From positions 1 to 20,893 of the forward strand of contig JBJENW010000068.1 in assembly GCA_051880395.1 (NCBI GenBank): DNA of 20,893 nucleotides, in the 5' to 3' direction. Positions 6,885-13,646 of this stretch are shown in pieces (positions within the stretch are counted from its first letter, which is position 1; the number at the start of each line of letters is the position of its first letter). The notes under the pieces were generated by a model. That model had not been told where the DNA came from. It saw only the letters and a program-made list of their open reading frames with translations, and did not search any database. Position numbers and translations under genes: made by a program. The stretch comes from JBJENW01 sp051880395 (GTDB lineage Bacteria; Bacillota; Clostridia; Lachnospirales; Lachnospiraceae).

Positions 6885-8033
6885 TTATATTCCAAAGATT
6901 GCCATAAACACACCGGCCGCAACTGCAGTACCGATGACACCGGCTACATTTGGTCCCATTGCATGCATCAGCAGGAAGTTTGTCGGATCTTCTTCCGCTC
7001 CCACTTTCTGTGAGACACGCGCTGCCATCGGAACGGCCGATACACCGGCTGAACCGATCAACGGATTGATCTTTCCGTGTGTAATCTTACACAATAATTT
7101 TCCGAACAACACACCGGATGCGGTTCCGACGCAGAATGCCACAAGGCCAAGAATGACGATCTTTATCGTACTCCAGTTTAAGAATGCCTCGGCACTTGTC
7201 GATGCGCCGACAGAAGTACCAAGCAAAATGACAACGATGTACATCAATGCATTGGACGCTGTTTCCGACAACTGTTTCACCACGCCGGATTCCCGGAACA
7301 GGTTTCCGAGCATCAGCATACCGACCAATGGTGCTGTCGTCGGCAAAAGCAGGCAGACAACGGTTGTTACGATGATCGGAAATAGAATCTTTTCCAATTT
7401 AGAGACCGGGCGCAGATTCTGCATTTTGATCTGACGTTCCTTTTTCGTCGTCAATGCCTTCATGATCGGCGGCTGTATGATCGGTACCAGCGCCATGTAC
7501 GAGTACGCCGCCACTGCAATCGGTCCCATCAACGCTGTCTGACCAAGTTTTCCGGCCAAGAAAATGGAGGTCGGTCCGTCCGCGCCACCGATGATGGATA
7601 CCGCTGCAGCTGCTTTGTCACTGAATCCCATTAGGATTGCCAAAAGATATGCGGTAAAAATACCAAACTGTGCCGCTGCACCCATCAAAAAACTGATCGG
7701 GTTTGCGATCAACGGTCCAAAGTCTGTCAGTGCACCAACTCCTAAAAAGATCAAGGATGGCAGTACAGACCATTCATCCAAGATATAAAAATAATGTAAT
7801 AATCCACCCACACCATTGCTTGTTTCTTCCGGGCTTGCGATAATGTCCGGATATATATTTACCAACAGCATACCGAACGCGATCGGCAACAGCAGTAATG
7901 GTTCATATCCTTTTCTGATCGCGAGATAAAGGAATACAAAGGCGACAAAAATCATGACAAAATTGCCCCAGGTCAGATTAAAGAACGCCGTCTGGTGCAG
8001 GAGGTTCGATAATGTATCTGCAACATAGCTCAT
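6885..8033 (-). CDS. oadB: Sodium-pumping decarboxylase beta subunit (OadB/MmdB/GcdB family)
   Basis: This 382-residue integral membrane protein has about ten hydrophobic segments. It decarboxylates carboxybiotin on the carrier protein and couples this to sodium export. Family hallmarks are visible: TDFGPLIANP at about 103-112, GGADGPTSIF at about 149-158 with the aspartate of the sodium/proton site, and a C-terminal GSAGVSAVPMAARV region next to PTNFLLMHAMGPNVAG. The length is slightly below the Klebsiella subunit (~430) and close to MmdB/GcdB. It lies 20 bp after the biotin-carrier gene with a GAGGGGG ribosome site. Beta subunits of oxaloacetate, methylmalonyl-CoA and glutaconyl-CoA decarboxylases are too alike to tell the substrate. 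Confidence 0.95.
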   Translation of the reverse strand: MSYVADTLSNLLHQTAFFNLTWGNFVMIFVAFVFLYLAIRKGYEPLLLLPIAFGMLLVNIYPDIIASPEETSNGVGGLLHYFYILDEWSVLPSLIFLGVGALTDFGPLIANPISFLMGAAAQFGIFTAYLLAILMGFSDKAAAAVSIIGGADGPTSIFLAGKLGQTALMGPIAVAAYSYMALVPIIQPPIMKALTTKKERQIKMQNLRPVSKLEKILFPIIVTTVVCLLLPTTAPLVGMLMLGNLFRESGVVKQLSETASNALMYIVVILLGTSVGASTSAEAFLNWSTIKIVILGLVAFCVGTASGVLFGKLLCKITHGKINPLIGSAGVSAVPMAARVSQKVGAEEDPTNFLLMHAMGPNVAGVIGTAVAAGVFMAIFGI

Positions 8034-8053
8034 AGCTGAGACCCCCTCATCTT

Positions 8054-8422
8054 TTATTCATTCATCGTAGCGAGTAATTCCCCTGCTTCCACATGTTTTC
8101 CAACTTCGGTATCAATGCTTGCAATTGTACCGGCTTTCGGTGCAACGACCGGTGTTTCCATTTTCATGACTTCCAATACTAAGATCGTATCTCCTGCACC
8201 GACACTGTCTCCAACTTTTTTGTCGACGGATACTACTTTTCCGGATGCGCCGGCTTCTACTTTGATGTTTCCTGCCCCTGCAGCTGCTTTTGGCGCTGCC
8301 GCTTTTGGTGCTGCAGCTCTCGGTGCTGCTGCTCTCGGTGTGCCTGTCTGTGTGCTTCCATCCGTTTCTTCCACGGTTACGTCATATGCAACGCCATTTA
8401 CGGTAATTGTATAACTTTTCAT
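8054..8422 (-). CDS. Biotin carboxyl carrier protein of the decarboxylase complex
   Basis: The protein has 122 residues in three parts: a short N-terminal beta region (1-22) that probably docks to a carboxyltransferase, an Ala/Pro hinge (29-51), and a biotinyl domain (about 52-122) with the attachment motif VMKMET. The biotinylated lysine is K87, 35 residues from the C terminus as is typical. It resembles the MmdC/GcdC and 1.3S transcarboxylase carriers. It should shuttle the carboxyl group between the two carboxyltransferases and OadB, all encoded in the same operon. The start has an AGGAGG site. No biotin ligase is encoded in the window. Confidence 0.95.
   Translation of the reverse strand: MKSYTITVNGVAYDVTVEETDGSTQTGTPRAAAPRAAAPKAAAPKAAAGAGNIKVEAGASGKVVSVDKKVGDSVGAGDTILVLEVMKMETPVVAPKAGTIASIDTEVGKHVEAGELLATMNE
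8279..8338 (-). repeat. Four tandem 15-bp repeats encoding the P[R/K]AAA hinge
   Basis: Residues 29-48 of the biotin carrier are four copies of P-(R/R/K/K)-A-A-A, encoded by imperfect 15-bp units. Such Ala/Pro hinges let the biotinyl domain swing. The repeat number may vary between strains. Confidence 0.85.
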
Positions 8423-8452
8423 CTTGATTTCCTCCTAATAAAATTTGTCTCT

Positions 8453-9178
8453 TTATTTTCTGCGTTTGATCGAGCGGACCACAAATCCGTCGATCGGGGT
8501 ATCGGTCGCTGCTGCGATCGCTGCTGCGATGACCGCTACCAGTTCCAGATCATCACTCAGCTCCTCAACCGGCTCTTCCACAGGTGGTTTTGCTGCAACA
8601 GGTGTCTCAATTTCTGCTGTTTTTGGTTTTTTTGCAAATTTTTCCTGCAAATACGGAATTACTTTAAAACAGCTGATGATCAGGCTGATCAAAACCAAAA
8701 TACAAAATACGATCGTGATACCGATCAATGTATTTTTTGCAGCCTTTGCCATTTTTTCACCTAAAGTGTAAACACACTCCACCGTCACAGCGGTCGGCTG
8801 CGACATATCGTTATAGTTATAGACAACGATCATCTTGATGTTTCGTTTTTCACAGGATGCCAGTTTTTCTACAGTCAGCGTTTTTCCGGATCTTGTGATG
8901 GTACACTCTTTCTCTGCACTCTTGAAAGCGCCTGCTTCCTCGATACTGTTTTCATACGTCTGTACCATATCCCGCTGCAGCTCGTCCGCAGCCTGCTCGT
9001 AACTTTTTATATCTTCATCAGAAAGAGACCCCAGTGCCTCAAACAGAGAAGAACACATCTGATTCAGATCGTCATAGCTGGTTCCGTTATAATCTGCTTT
9101 TTTGGGATCCTGACCACATGCAGCCAGGTTAAAGAGTACAAGGCAGACACTGAGGATCAGAATTATTTTCTTCTTCAT
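8453..9178 (-). CDS. Lipoprotein with an extracytoplasmic domain fused to an OadG-type gamma subunit
   Basis: The protein has 241 residues. A type II signal peptide with lipobox LAAC puts the lipidated cysteine at residue 21. An extracytoplasmic domain of about 120 residues follows (about 25-147), with many acidic residues and an alpha-helical start resembling DUF3887-like domains. One transmembrane segment (about 150-171) leads to a cytoplasmic tail with a Pro/Glu-rich stretch (185-205). The tail ends in the OadG signature: a DDLELVAVIAAAIAAA helix (209-224) followed by GFVVRSIKRRK. Ordinary OadG proteins are about 80-120 residues with a short periplasmic tip; they anchor and assemble the complex. 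The added lipidated outer domain might stabilise the pump or sense something outside. It lies 15 bp after the carboxyltransferase gene. The OadG part is confident; the role of the outer domain is unknown. Confidence 0.82.
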   Translation of the reverse strand: MKKKIILILSVCLVLFNLAACGQDPKKADYNGTSYDDLNQMCSSLFEALGSLSDEDIKSYEQAADELQRDMVQTYENSIEEAGAFKSAEKECTITRSGKTLTVEKLASCEKRNIKMIVVYNYNDMSQPTAVTVECVYTLGEKMAKAAKNTLIGITIVFCILVLISLIISCFKVIPYLQEKFAKKPKTAEIETPVAAKPPVEEPVEELSDDLELVAVIAAAIAAATDTPIDGFVVRSIKRRK

Positions 9179-9193
9179 AGACTCACCTTTCTC

Positions 9194-10630
9194 CTATTTT
9201 GTTCCATGCTTTTTGTACGGTCCTGTTTCCCGCTTGCTGTAGAGTACTTCAAAGGCCGCGATCATATATTTCCGTGTCTCGGCCGGCTCAATGATCCGAT
9301 CCACATACCCGCGTCTGGCTGCGCCATCGACACCCGATTGCTTTTTCTCGTACTCAGCTGCTTTTTGTGCAAGTTCCTCCGCTTTCGCATCCGGGTACAT
9401 GATCTTAGCTGCCATCTGTGCATCCATAGCACTGATTTTTGCATCCGGCCACGCATAGACAAAATCTGCACCGATGGATTTGGAATTCATGACAATGCCT
9501 GCACTTCCGTATGCATTTCCAACAATCAAATTCACTTTCGGAACAGTCGCCATGGAAAGTGCATACACCAGCGCACCGGCATCTTTTGCCAGATTTCGCT
9601 CTGCACATACAGTCGCCTTAAATCCTTCTACATTTGTCAATGATAAAACTGGAATCTCAAACGCATCACAGAAACAAACAAATTCTGCTGCTTTTTTGCA
9701 GCCTCTGGCAGATAATACTGGTGCAAACTCCTCTAGTTTATTGCCGTCCATGTCGTTGATTTCTGTGCTGTTGGCTATCGCTCCGACGGTCATGCCGTTT
9801 AAACGGATAAAACCTGTCACCATTTCTCTTGCATACTCTGCTTTTGTTTCAAAAAAGATATGTTCATCAGAAATTTCACTTAAAATATATCGTGTATCGC
9901 CTTTTAATCCTTCCAGATTCTGGCAAACACGGTTCAGACTGTCGCTGCAGTCTTCTGTCAGACCGGTATCACGGTTATTCGACGGTAAAAGGCAGATCAA
10001 TTCACGAATTTTCGTGAAAATTTCTTCTTCACTTCCGATTCCGTCAACAATCCCTGTTTCCTTGCTCTGATACTCTGCGGATGCGGTATCACATTTTTCC
10101 ACATGATTTCCATCAAGCGTATTTGGTGCATTAACGAATAATTTTGCCTTCTCCTTTTCCAGAAACGAGAAATCACTCATTGCCGGAACGAAAGCAAGTC
10201 CACCTCCGCAAGTACCAAATACAGCTGTAATCTGTGGTACTACACCGGATGCCTGTGTCTGTTTGAGGAACAATTTCCCTAGTCCTTCCAATGCATCAAC
10301 CGATTCCTGCAAGCGTACTCCTCCACAGTCTAAAAAGCCAATTACCGGCGCGCCCATTTTCATGGCACTGTCATACACTTCTGCGATTTTTTTACTGTGC
10401 ATCTCCCCGATCGTACCATTTAACACCGATACATCCTGGCTGTACACAAATACCAGATTCCCGTCAATCAATCCATGTCCGGTAATAACACCATCTGACG
10501 GTGTCTCTGCTGCGTTCAGATTGAAATCTGTACTTCGTGCTGTCACAAGTGCTCCCACTTCCATAAAGCTGTTCTCATCTAATAAGCGGGTGAGTCTTGT
10601 TCTTGCTAAGCCTTCTTCCCTATTACTCAT
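9194..10630 (-). CDS. Acyl-CoA carboxyltransferase (MmdA/PccB/12S family), divergent
   Basis: The 478 residues form two crotonase-fold halves (about 1-235 and 236-478), as in methylmalonyl-CoA decarboxylase alpha and the transcarboxylase 12S subunit. Seen motifs are DCGGVRLQESV (101-111), GTCGGGLAFVPAMSDF (139-154), ATVPKVNLIVGNAYGSAG (361-378) and a WPDAKISAMDAQ segment (394-405). These correspond to family motifs DSGGARIQEGV, GPCAGGAVYSPAMTDF, ATVPKVTVI..AYGGAY and WPTAEIAVM. It is shorter than the usual ~510 residues, and the conserved PGFLPGT of the second half is replaced by EGFKATV. The acyl-CoA substrate is therefore uncertain: methylmalonyl-, malonyl- and glutaconyl-CoA are all possible. 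GGAGGG precedes the ATG, and it is the first gene of the operon. Gene symbol withheld because of the divergence. Confidence 0.85.
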   Translation of the reverse strand: MSNREEGLARTRLTRLLDENSFMEVGALVTARSTDFNLNAAETPSDGVITGHGLIDGNLVFVYSQDVSVLNGTIGEMHSKKIAEVYDSAMKMGAPVIGFLDCGGVRLQESVDALEGLGKLFLKQTQASGVVPQITAVFGTCGGGLAFVPAMSDFSFLEKEKAKLFVNAPNTLDGNHVEKCDTASAEYQSKETGIVDGIGSEEEIFTKIRELICLLPSNNRDTGLTEDCSDSLNRVCQNLEGLKGDTRYILSEISDEHIFFETKAEYAREMVTGFIRLNGMTVGAIANSTEINDMDGNKLEEFAPVLSARGCKKAAEFVCFCDAFEIPVLSLTNVEGFKATVCAERNLAKDAGALVYALSMATVPKVNLIVGNAYGSAGIVMNSKSIGADFVYAWPDAKISAMDAQMAAKIMYPDAKAEELAQKAAEYEKKQSGVDGAARRGYVDRIIEPAETRKYMIAAFEVLYSKRETGPYKKHGTK

Positions 10631-10689
10631 TCTTCAGCCCTCCATCTATTTTAGATTATTTTCTCATAGGAACGAAACTGATTTCCTAT

Positions 10690-10706
10690 TGTGAATACTT
10701 CTCACA
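10690..10706. promoter_or_regulatory. Inverted repeat at the start of the decarboxylase operon
   Basis: TGTGA and TCACA flank seven bases, giving a 17-bp inverted repeat just downstream of the predicted transcription start (~10708). It resembles a CRP/FNR-type half-site pair with one extra base in the spacer. It could be an operator or the foot of a small hairpin in the leader. Confidence 0.35.
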
Positions 10707-10714
10707 CCTATTGT

Positions 10715-10744
10715 ATTATATAACGAAATCAAGCCTCTTTTCAA
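10715..10744 (-). promoter_or_regulatory. Promoter of the sodium-pump decarboxylase operon
   Basis: On the minus strand, TTGAAA (10739-10744), an 18-bp spacer and a perfect TATAAT (10715-10720) form a good sigma-A promoter. It gives a leader of about 75 nt before the ATG at 10630 and is the only good promoter seen for the five genes down to 5451. Confidence 0.7.
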
Positions 10745-10829
10745 TAGATTTGTACTATTTTTCCATCCATTTTTCCTTTTTCTTGTATTTTTAAATGTAT
10801 TTCGTCTTTTCTCGACAATATACAGATAG

Positions 10830-12077
10830 TTATTCCGGTAAAAAACGCTTTTGAACCTGTCTGAAACACCAGATAAAGTCCACTTTTTCCACTGATTTTG
10901 CAATCTGTATCTGCTCGGTCCGATACACACGACCATCAACAATATACGAAATTGTTCCAACGGATTTTCCTTTTTTTACGGGTGCAGACAATTTCTTCTT
11001 TTGATGAATCACAATGCCGATTTTCTCATCACTGCGCAAAAGAATTGTTCCGTCGGACGTCATATCCCGATTTTTCTTTACCATCACTGGCACACGAACC
11101 ATTCGATTCAAAGAATTGCTCTTTGCGTCCGTTACCTGCAAGGTCGCAAGGTCGTCTGTCTGTACCTCAACATCCGAAAAAGACCCCAGACGGTAATTTT
11201 TCAGCCCATATTCCATTAGTTTTTTTGTATCGCTCCATTTGTATTGCTTATGATTTGGCCATCCACAAGCCAATAATGCGACAACGTAGACCCGTCCATC
11301 CCGTTCAAGTGCTCCTGCATAGCAATACCCTGCCTTCGCTGTAAAACCGGTTTTTCCACTGATAGCACCTTCCATCTGATCTAAAAATGCATTATGGTTT
11401 GTGCAGGAATAAGAATGTGATCCACTTTTATCTTGAAAAGAATACGTTCTTGTCTGTGTGATTTTTAAAAATTCCTCTTTTTTAGGAGAACGTGTGACGC
11501 TATATGATAGAATTCTGGCCAGATCCTGGGCCGTTGTAGAATGCACCAATTCGGTTCCGTCTGCCGCTTTTTTTGTGGCATCTAAACCGTTTGGTGTTAG
11601 AAATGTGGTATGCGCACATCCAAGTTCACGTGCTTTTTTCGTCATTGCAGCGGTAAATTTTTCCACGCTTCCGCTGACTGTTTCTGCAATTGCAACTGCA
11701 GTATCGTTATGCGACTCTAACATTAAAGAATAATACAGATCTTTTAGGGCAAACTGTTCACCTTTTTGCATTCCAAGTTTTACCTGCGGCATGGACGCAG
11801 CCCGTTCACTGGCAGTTGCAACTGCATTTGAATCTGCAATTTCTAAAGCCAGGATACAGGTCATAATCTTTGTTGTACTCGCCATCGGTCGAACAGTATT
11901 TCCCTCTTTTTCAAATAAAACACGACCGGTTTTTGCATCCATTAAAACCGCAGAATTTGCATATAACGTATTCGGCGGTTCCTCTGTATCGGCAGCAAAA
12001 ATCGGAATTTGTAAGGAAAAAGCGGTGATCATAACTGTTAAAAGACATACGCCTGTTTTTTTATAAAAAGTTTTCAT
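10830..12077 (-). CDS. dacF: D-alanyl-D-alanine carboxypeptidase (PBP5/DacF family, S11)
   Basis: From the chosen start the protein has 415 residues. A signal peptide ends near IFAA, then a serine-type DD-peptidase domain carries all three active-site motifs: STTK (67-70), SHN (122-124) and KTG (242-244). A beta-rich PBP5 C-terminal domain (about 300-395) follows, and the end (VDFIWCFRQVQKRF) could be the amphipathic membrane anchor. It trims the terminal D-Ala from peptidoglycan pentapeptides outside the membrane. The frame also opens with TTG at 12107 and ATG at 12089, but GAGGG lies five bases before the ATG at 12077, and that start gives a normal signal peptide. It lies 45 bp after scpB, so it is probably the third gene of the scpA operon. 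No strong terminator was seen after it. Vegetative and spore-specific roles cannot be told apart. Confidence 0.9.
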   Translation of the reverse strand: MKTFYKKTGVCLLTVMITAFSLQIPIFAADTEEPPNTLYANSAVLMDAKTGRVLFEKEGNTVRPMASTTKIMTCILALEIADSNAVATASERAASMPQVKLGMQKGEQFALKDLYYSLMLESHNDTAVAIAETVSGSVEKFTAAMTKKARELGCAHTTFLTPNGLDATKKAADGTELVHSTTAQDLARILSYSVTRSPKKEEFLKITQTRTYSFQDKSGSHSYSCTNHNAFLDQMEGAISGKTGFTAKAGYCYAGALERDGRVYVVALLACGWPNHKQYKWSDTKKLMEYGLKNYRLGSFSDVEVQTDDLATLQVTDAKSNSLNRMVRVPVMVKKNRDMTSDGTILLRSDEKIGIVIHQKKKLSAPVKKGKSVGTISYIVDGRVYRTEQIQIAKSVEKVDFIWCFRQVQKRFLPE

Positions 12078-12122
12078 AGCATCCCTCATGTGATTTTTGT
12101 TGAACAAAATTCCTCATTTGGA

Positions 12123-12719
12123 TTATATGTGATTTTCTTCTGACGTATGCACTTCTTCTTGTGCTTCCTGCTCGGCTTCCAATCGAAATTCCTCCATCTG
12201 ATCTTCATCCGCCATCGGAAGTTCATCTAGCGACTGTACACCAAAACTGCGCAAAAATTCTTCTGTCGTTCCAAATAGCATCGGCTTTCCGGGTGCGTCC
12301 AAACGGCCGAGTTCTTTTACAAGGGAATATTCCACCAGCCGATTCACAGCATGATCGCTGGACACACCTCGAATTTTCTCAATTTCCGCTTTTGTTACAG
12401 GCTGTTTATAGGCGATAATGGAAAGTGTTTCCAGCAAAACATCCGTCATCACATGTTTTTTCGGCTGTTTCGCAATGCGAATCAGATATTCGTACATTTC
12501 TTTTTTTGTGCAAAGCTGCCAGGAATGTTCCAACTCGATCAACTGAATCCCACGATTTTCTTTCTGATATGCTTTCTGCATCTGTTGCAGAATTTCAACC
12601 GTCTGTTTTTCTGTCAGATTTAGGGCAGCCGAAATTTTTTCCACTTCAACCGCCTCTCCCATTGTAAACAAAATCGCCTCAATGATCGCCTCATAGTTTT
12701 TTTGTTTCTCTTTTTCCAT
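12123..12719 (-). CDS. scpB: Segregation and condensation protein B
   Basis: This 198-residue cytoplasmic protein has two winged-helix domains (about 5-85 and 90-165). It shows the family motifs EAILFTMGE near the N terminus, LETLSIIAYKQPVTKAEIEKIRGV in the second domain and GRLDAPGKPMLFGTT before an acidic tail. ScpB dimerises and binds the middle of ScpA, regulating the SMC condensin complex. An AGGAG site precedes the ATG, and scpA ends 20 bp upstream. The smc gene is not in the window. Confidence 0.95.
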   Translation of the reverse strand: MEKEKQKNYEAIIEAILFTMGEAVEVEKISAALNLTEKQTVEILQQMQKAYQKENRGIQLIELEHSWQLCTKKEMYEYLIRIAKQPKKHVMTDVLLETLSIIAYKQPVTKAEIEKIRGVSSDHAVNRLVEYSLVKELGRLDAPGKPMLFGTTEEFLRSFGVQSLDELPMADEDQMEEFRLEAEQEAQEEVHTSEENHI

Positions 12720-12739
12720 GTTTCTCTCTCCTGTCGTCT

Positions 12740-13513
12740 TTACGCACTTTCCACATCTGCGATTTTTGATTCGATTGATATATCTTCATAAATGGACTCC
12801 TGCGAAATATAAATTTTTCCTGTTTTCATCATTTCCAGAATAGCCAAAAATGTCACGATCACCTGTATCTTACTGTGCTGCTCTTGTAGCAGGTTTCGGA
12901 AACTGAATTTTTGGTGCGCACGAGCATAATCTTCTACCTCACGCATTTTATCTGTTAAGGAAACCTCTTCTTTTTCGATACGGCCAAATTTCGAGCGAAT
13001 CGGATCTATCTTATTTTCCTGTCGCCGAATGACCGATTTGAAAATTTCATTTAATTTTGTAATCGTAAGCCCCGATAAAAGTTCGTTTAAGTCCACCGGC
13101 TCTTCATAGCTTTTTACCTCTGGCGGAATATCCGGCTTATGAAACATTACTTTCTGCGCATCTACCTGTCTATCCTTTAATTCATAGGACATACATTTAT
13201 ACATTTTATATTCCAGAAGCTGCTGCACAAGTTCCGCTCTCGGATCCTCGGATTCGCCATCCTCTTCTTTTTTTTGTCTTGGTAAAAGCATCCGGCTTTT
13301 AATATCGATCAAAGTCGCTGCCATGACAAGGAACTCACTCATAATATCCAGATCCTGCCGTTTCATTTCCTCCATATATTCCAAATACTGATTTGTGATT
13401 TCAACGATCGGAATATCGTAAACACTCACTTTGTTTTTTTCCAAAAGATGTAACAGTAAATCCAGCGGTCCTTCAAAGACCGGCAGCTTTACGGTAAGTT
13501 CTTTCTTTTCCAT
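12740..13513 (-). CDS. scpA: Segregation and condensation protein A (SMC kleisin)
   Basis: This is the kleisin that bridges the SMC heads. It has 257 residues from the chosen ATG. The N-terminal motif LPVFEGPLDLLLHLLEKNK is diagnostic, followed by YDIPIVEITNQYLEYM and the ATLIDIKSRMLLP helix. The C-terminal winged helix (about 180-250) includes VTFLAILEMMKTGKI. A GTG three codons upstream (13522) is possible, but AAAGGTG sits six bases before the ATG, so the ATG is preferred. It is the first gene of scpA-scpB-dacF. Confidence 0.95.
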   Translation of the reverse strand: MEKKELTVKLPVFEGPLDLLLHLLEKNKVSVYDIPIVEITNQYLEYMEEMKRQDLDIMSEFLVMAATLIDIKSRMLLPRQKKEEDGESEDPRAELVQQLLEYKMYKCMSYELKDRQVDAQKVMFHKPDIPPEVKSYEEPVDLNELLSGLTITKLNEIFKSVIRRQENKIDPIRSKFGRIEKEEVSLTDKMREVEDYARAHQKFSFRNLLQEQHSKIQVIVTFLAILEMMKTGKIYISQESIYEDISIESKIADVESA

Positions 13514-13544
13514 TTTGCTCACCTTTATCTATAATCTCCTTTTT

Positions 13545-13573
13545 ATCTTACCGTTTTTCTAAAAAGATTTCAA
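13545..13573 (-). promoter_or_regulatory. Promoter of scpA-scpB-dacF
   Basis: On the minus strand, TTGAAA (13568-13573), a 17-bp spacer and TAAGAT (13545-13550) form a fair sigma-A promoter about 30 bp before the scpA ATG. It follows the terminator of the upstream gene. Confidence 0.5.
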
Positions 13574-13599
13574 GAAATTTTCTTTCTCTTTTGCACAGA

Positions 13600-13623
13600 A
13601 AAAGCGGGACAATGCCCGCTTTT
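13600..13623 (-). terminator. Intrinsic terminator of the Big2/fn3 protein gene
   Basis: The stem AAAAGCGGG (13600-13608) pairs with CCCGCTTTT (13615-13623) around a 6-base loop. On the minus strand the stem runs into TTTTT and then TCTG. It lies about 24 bp after the stop codon at 13647. Confidence 0.75.
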
Positions 13624-13646
13624 CCTATTTTTCGCTTACTACTGTT

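Noticed and set aside
6784..7434. Long plus-strand frame (216 codons) opposite oadA and oadB.
   Set aside because: It is antisense to two well-identified genes, lacks a ribosome site and spans their junction. It is a shadow of codon bias.
9474..10070. Plus-strand frame of 198 codons opposite the carboxyltransferase gene.
   Set aside because: It is antisense to a recognised gene and has no family features.
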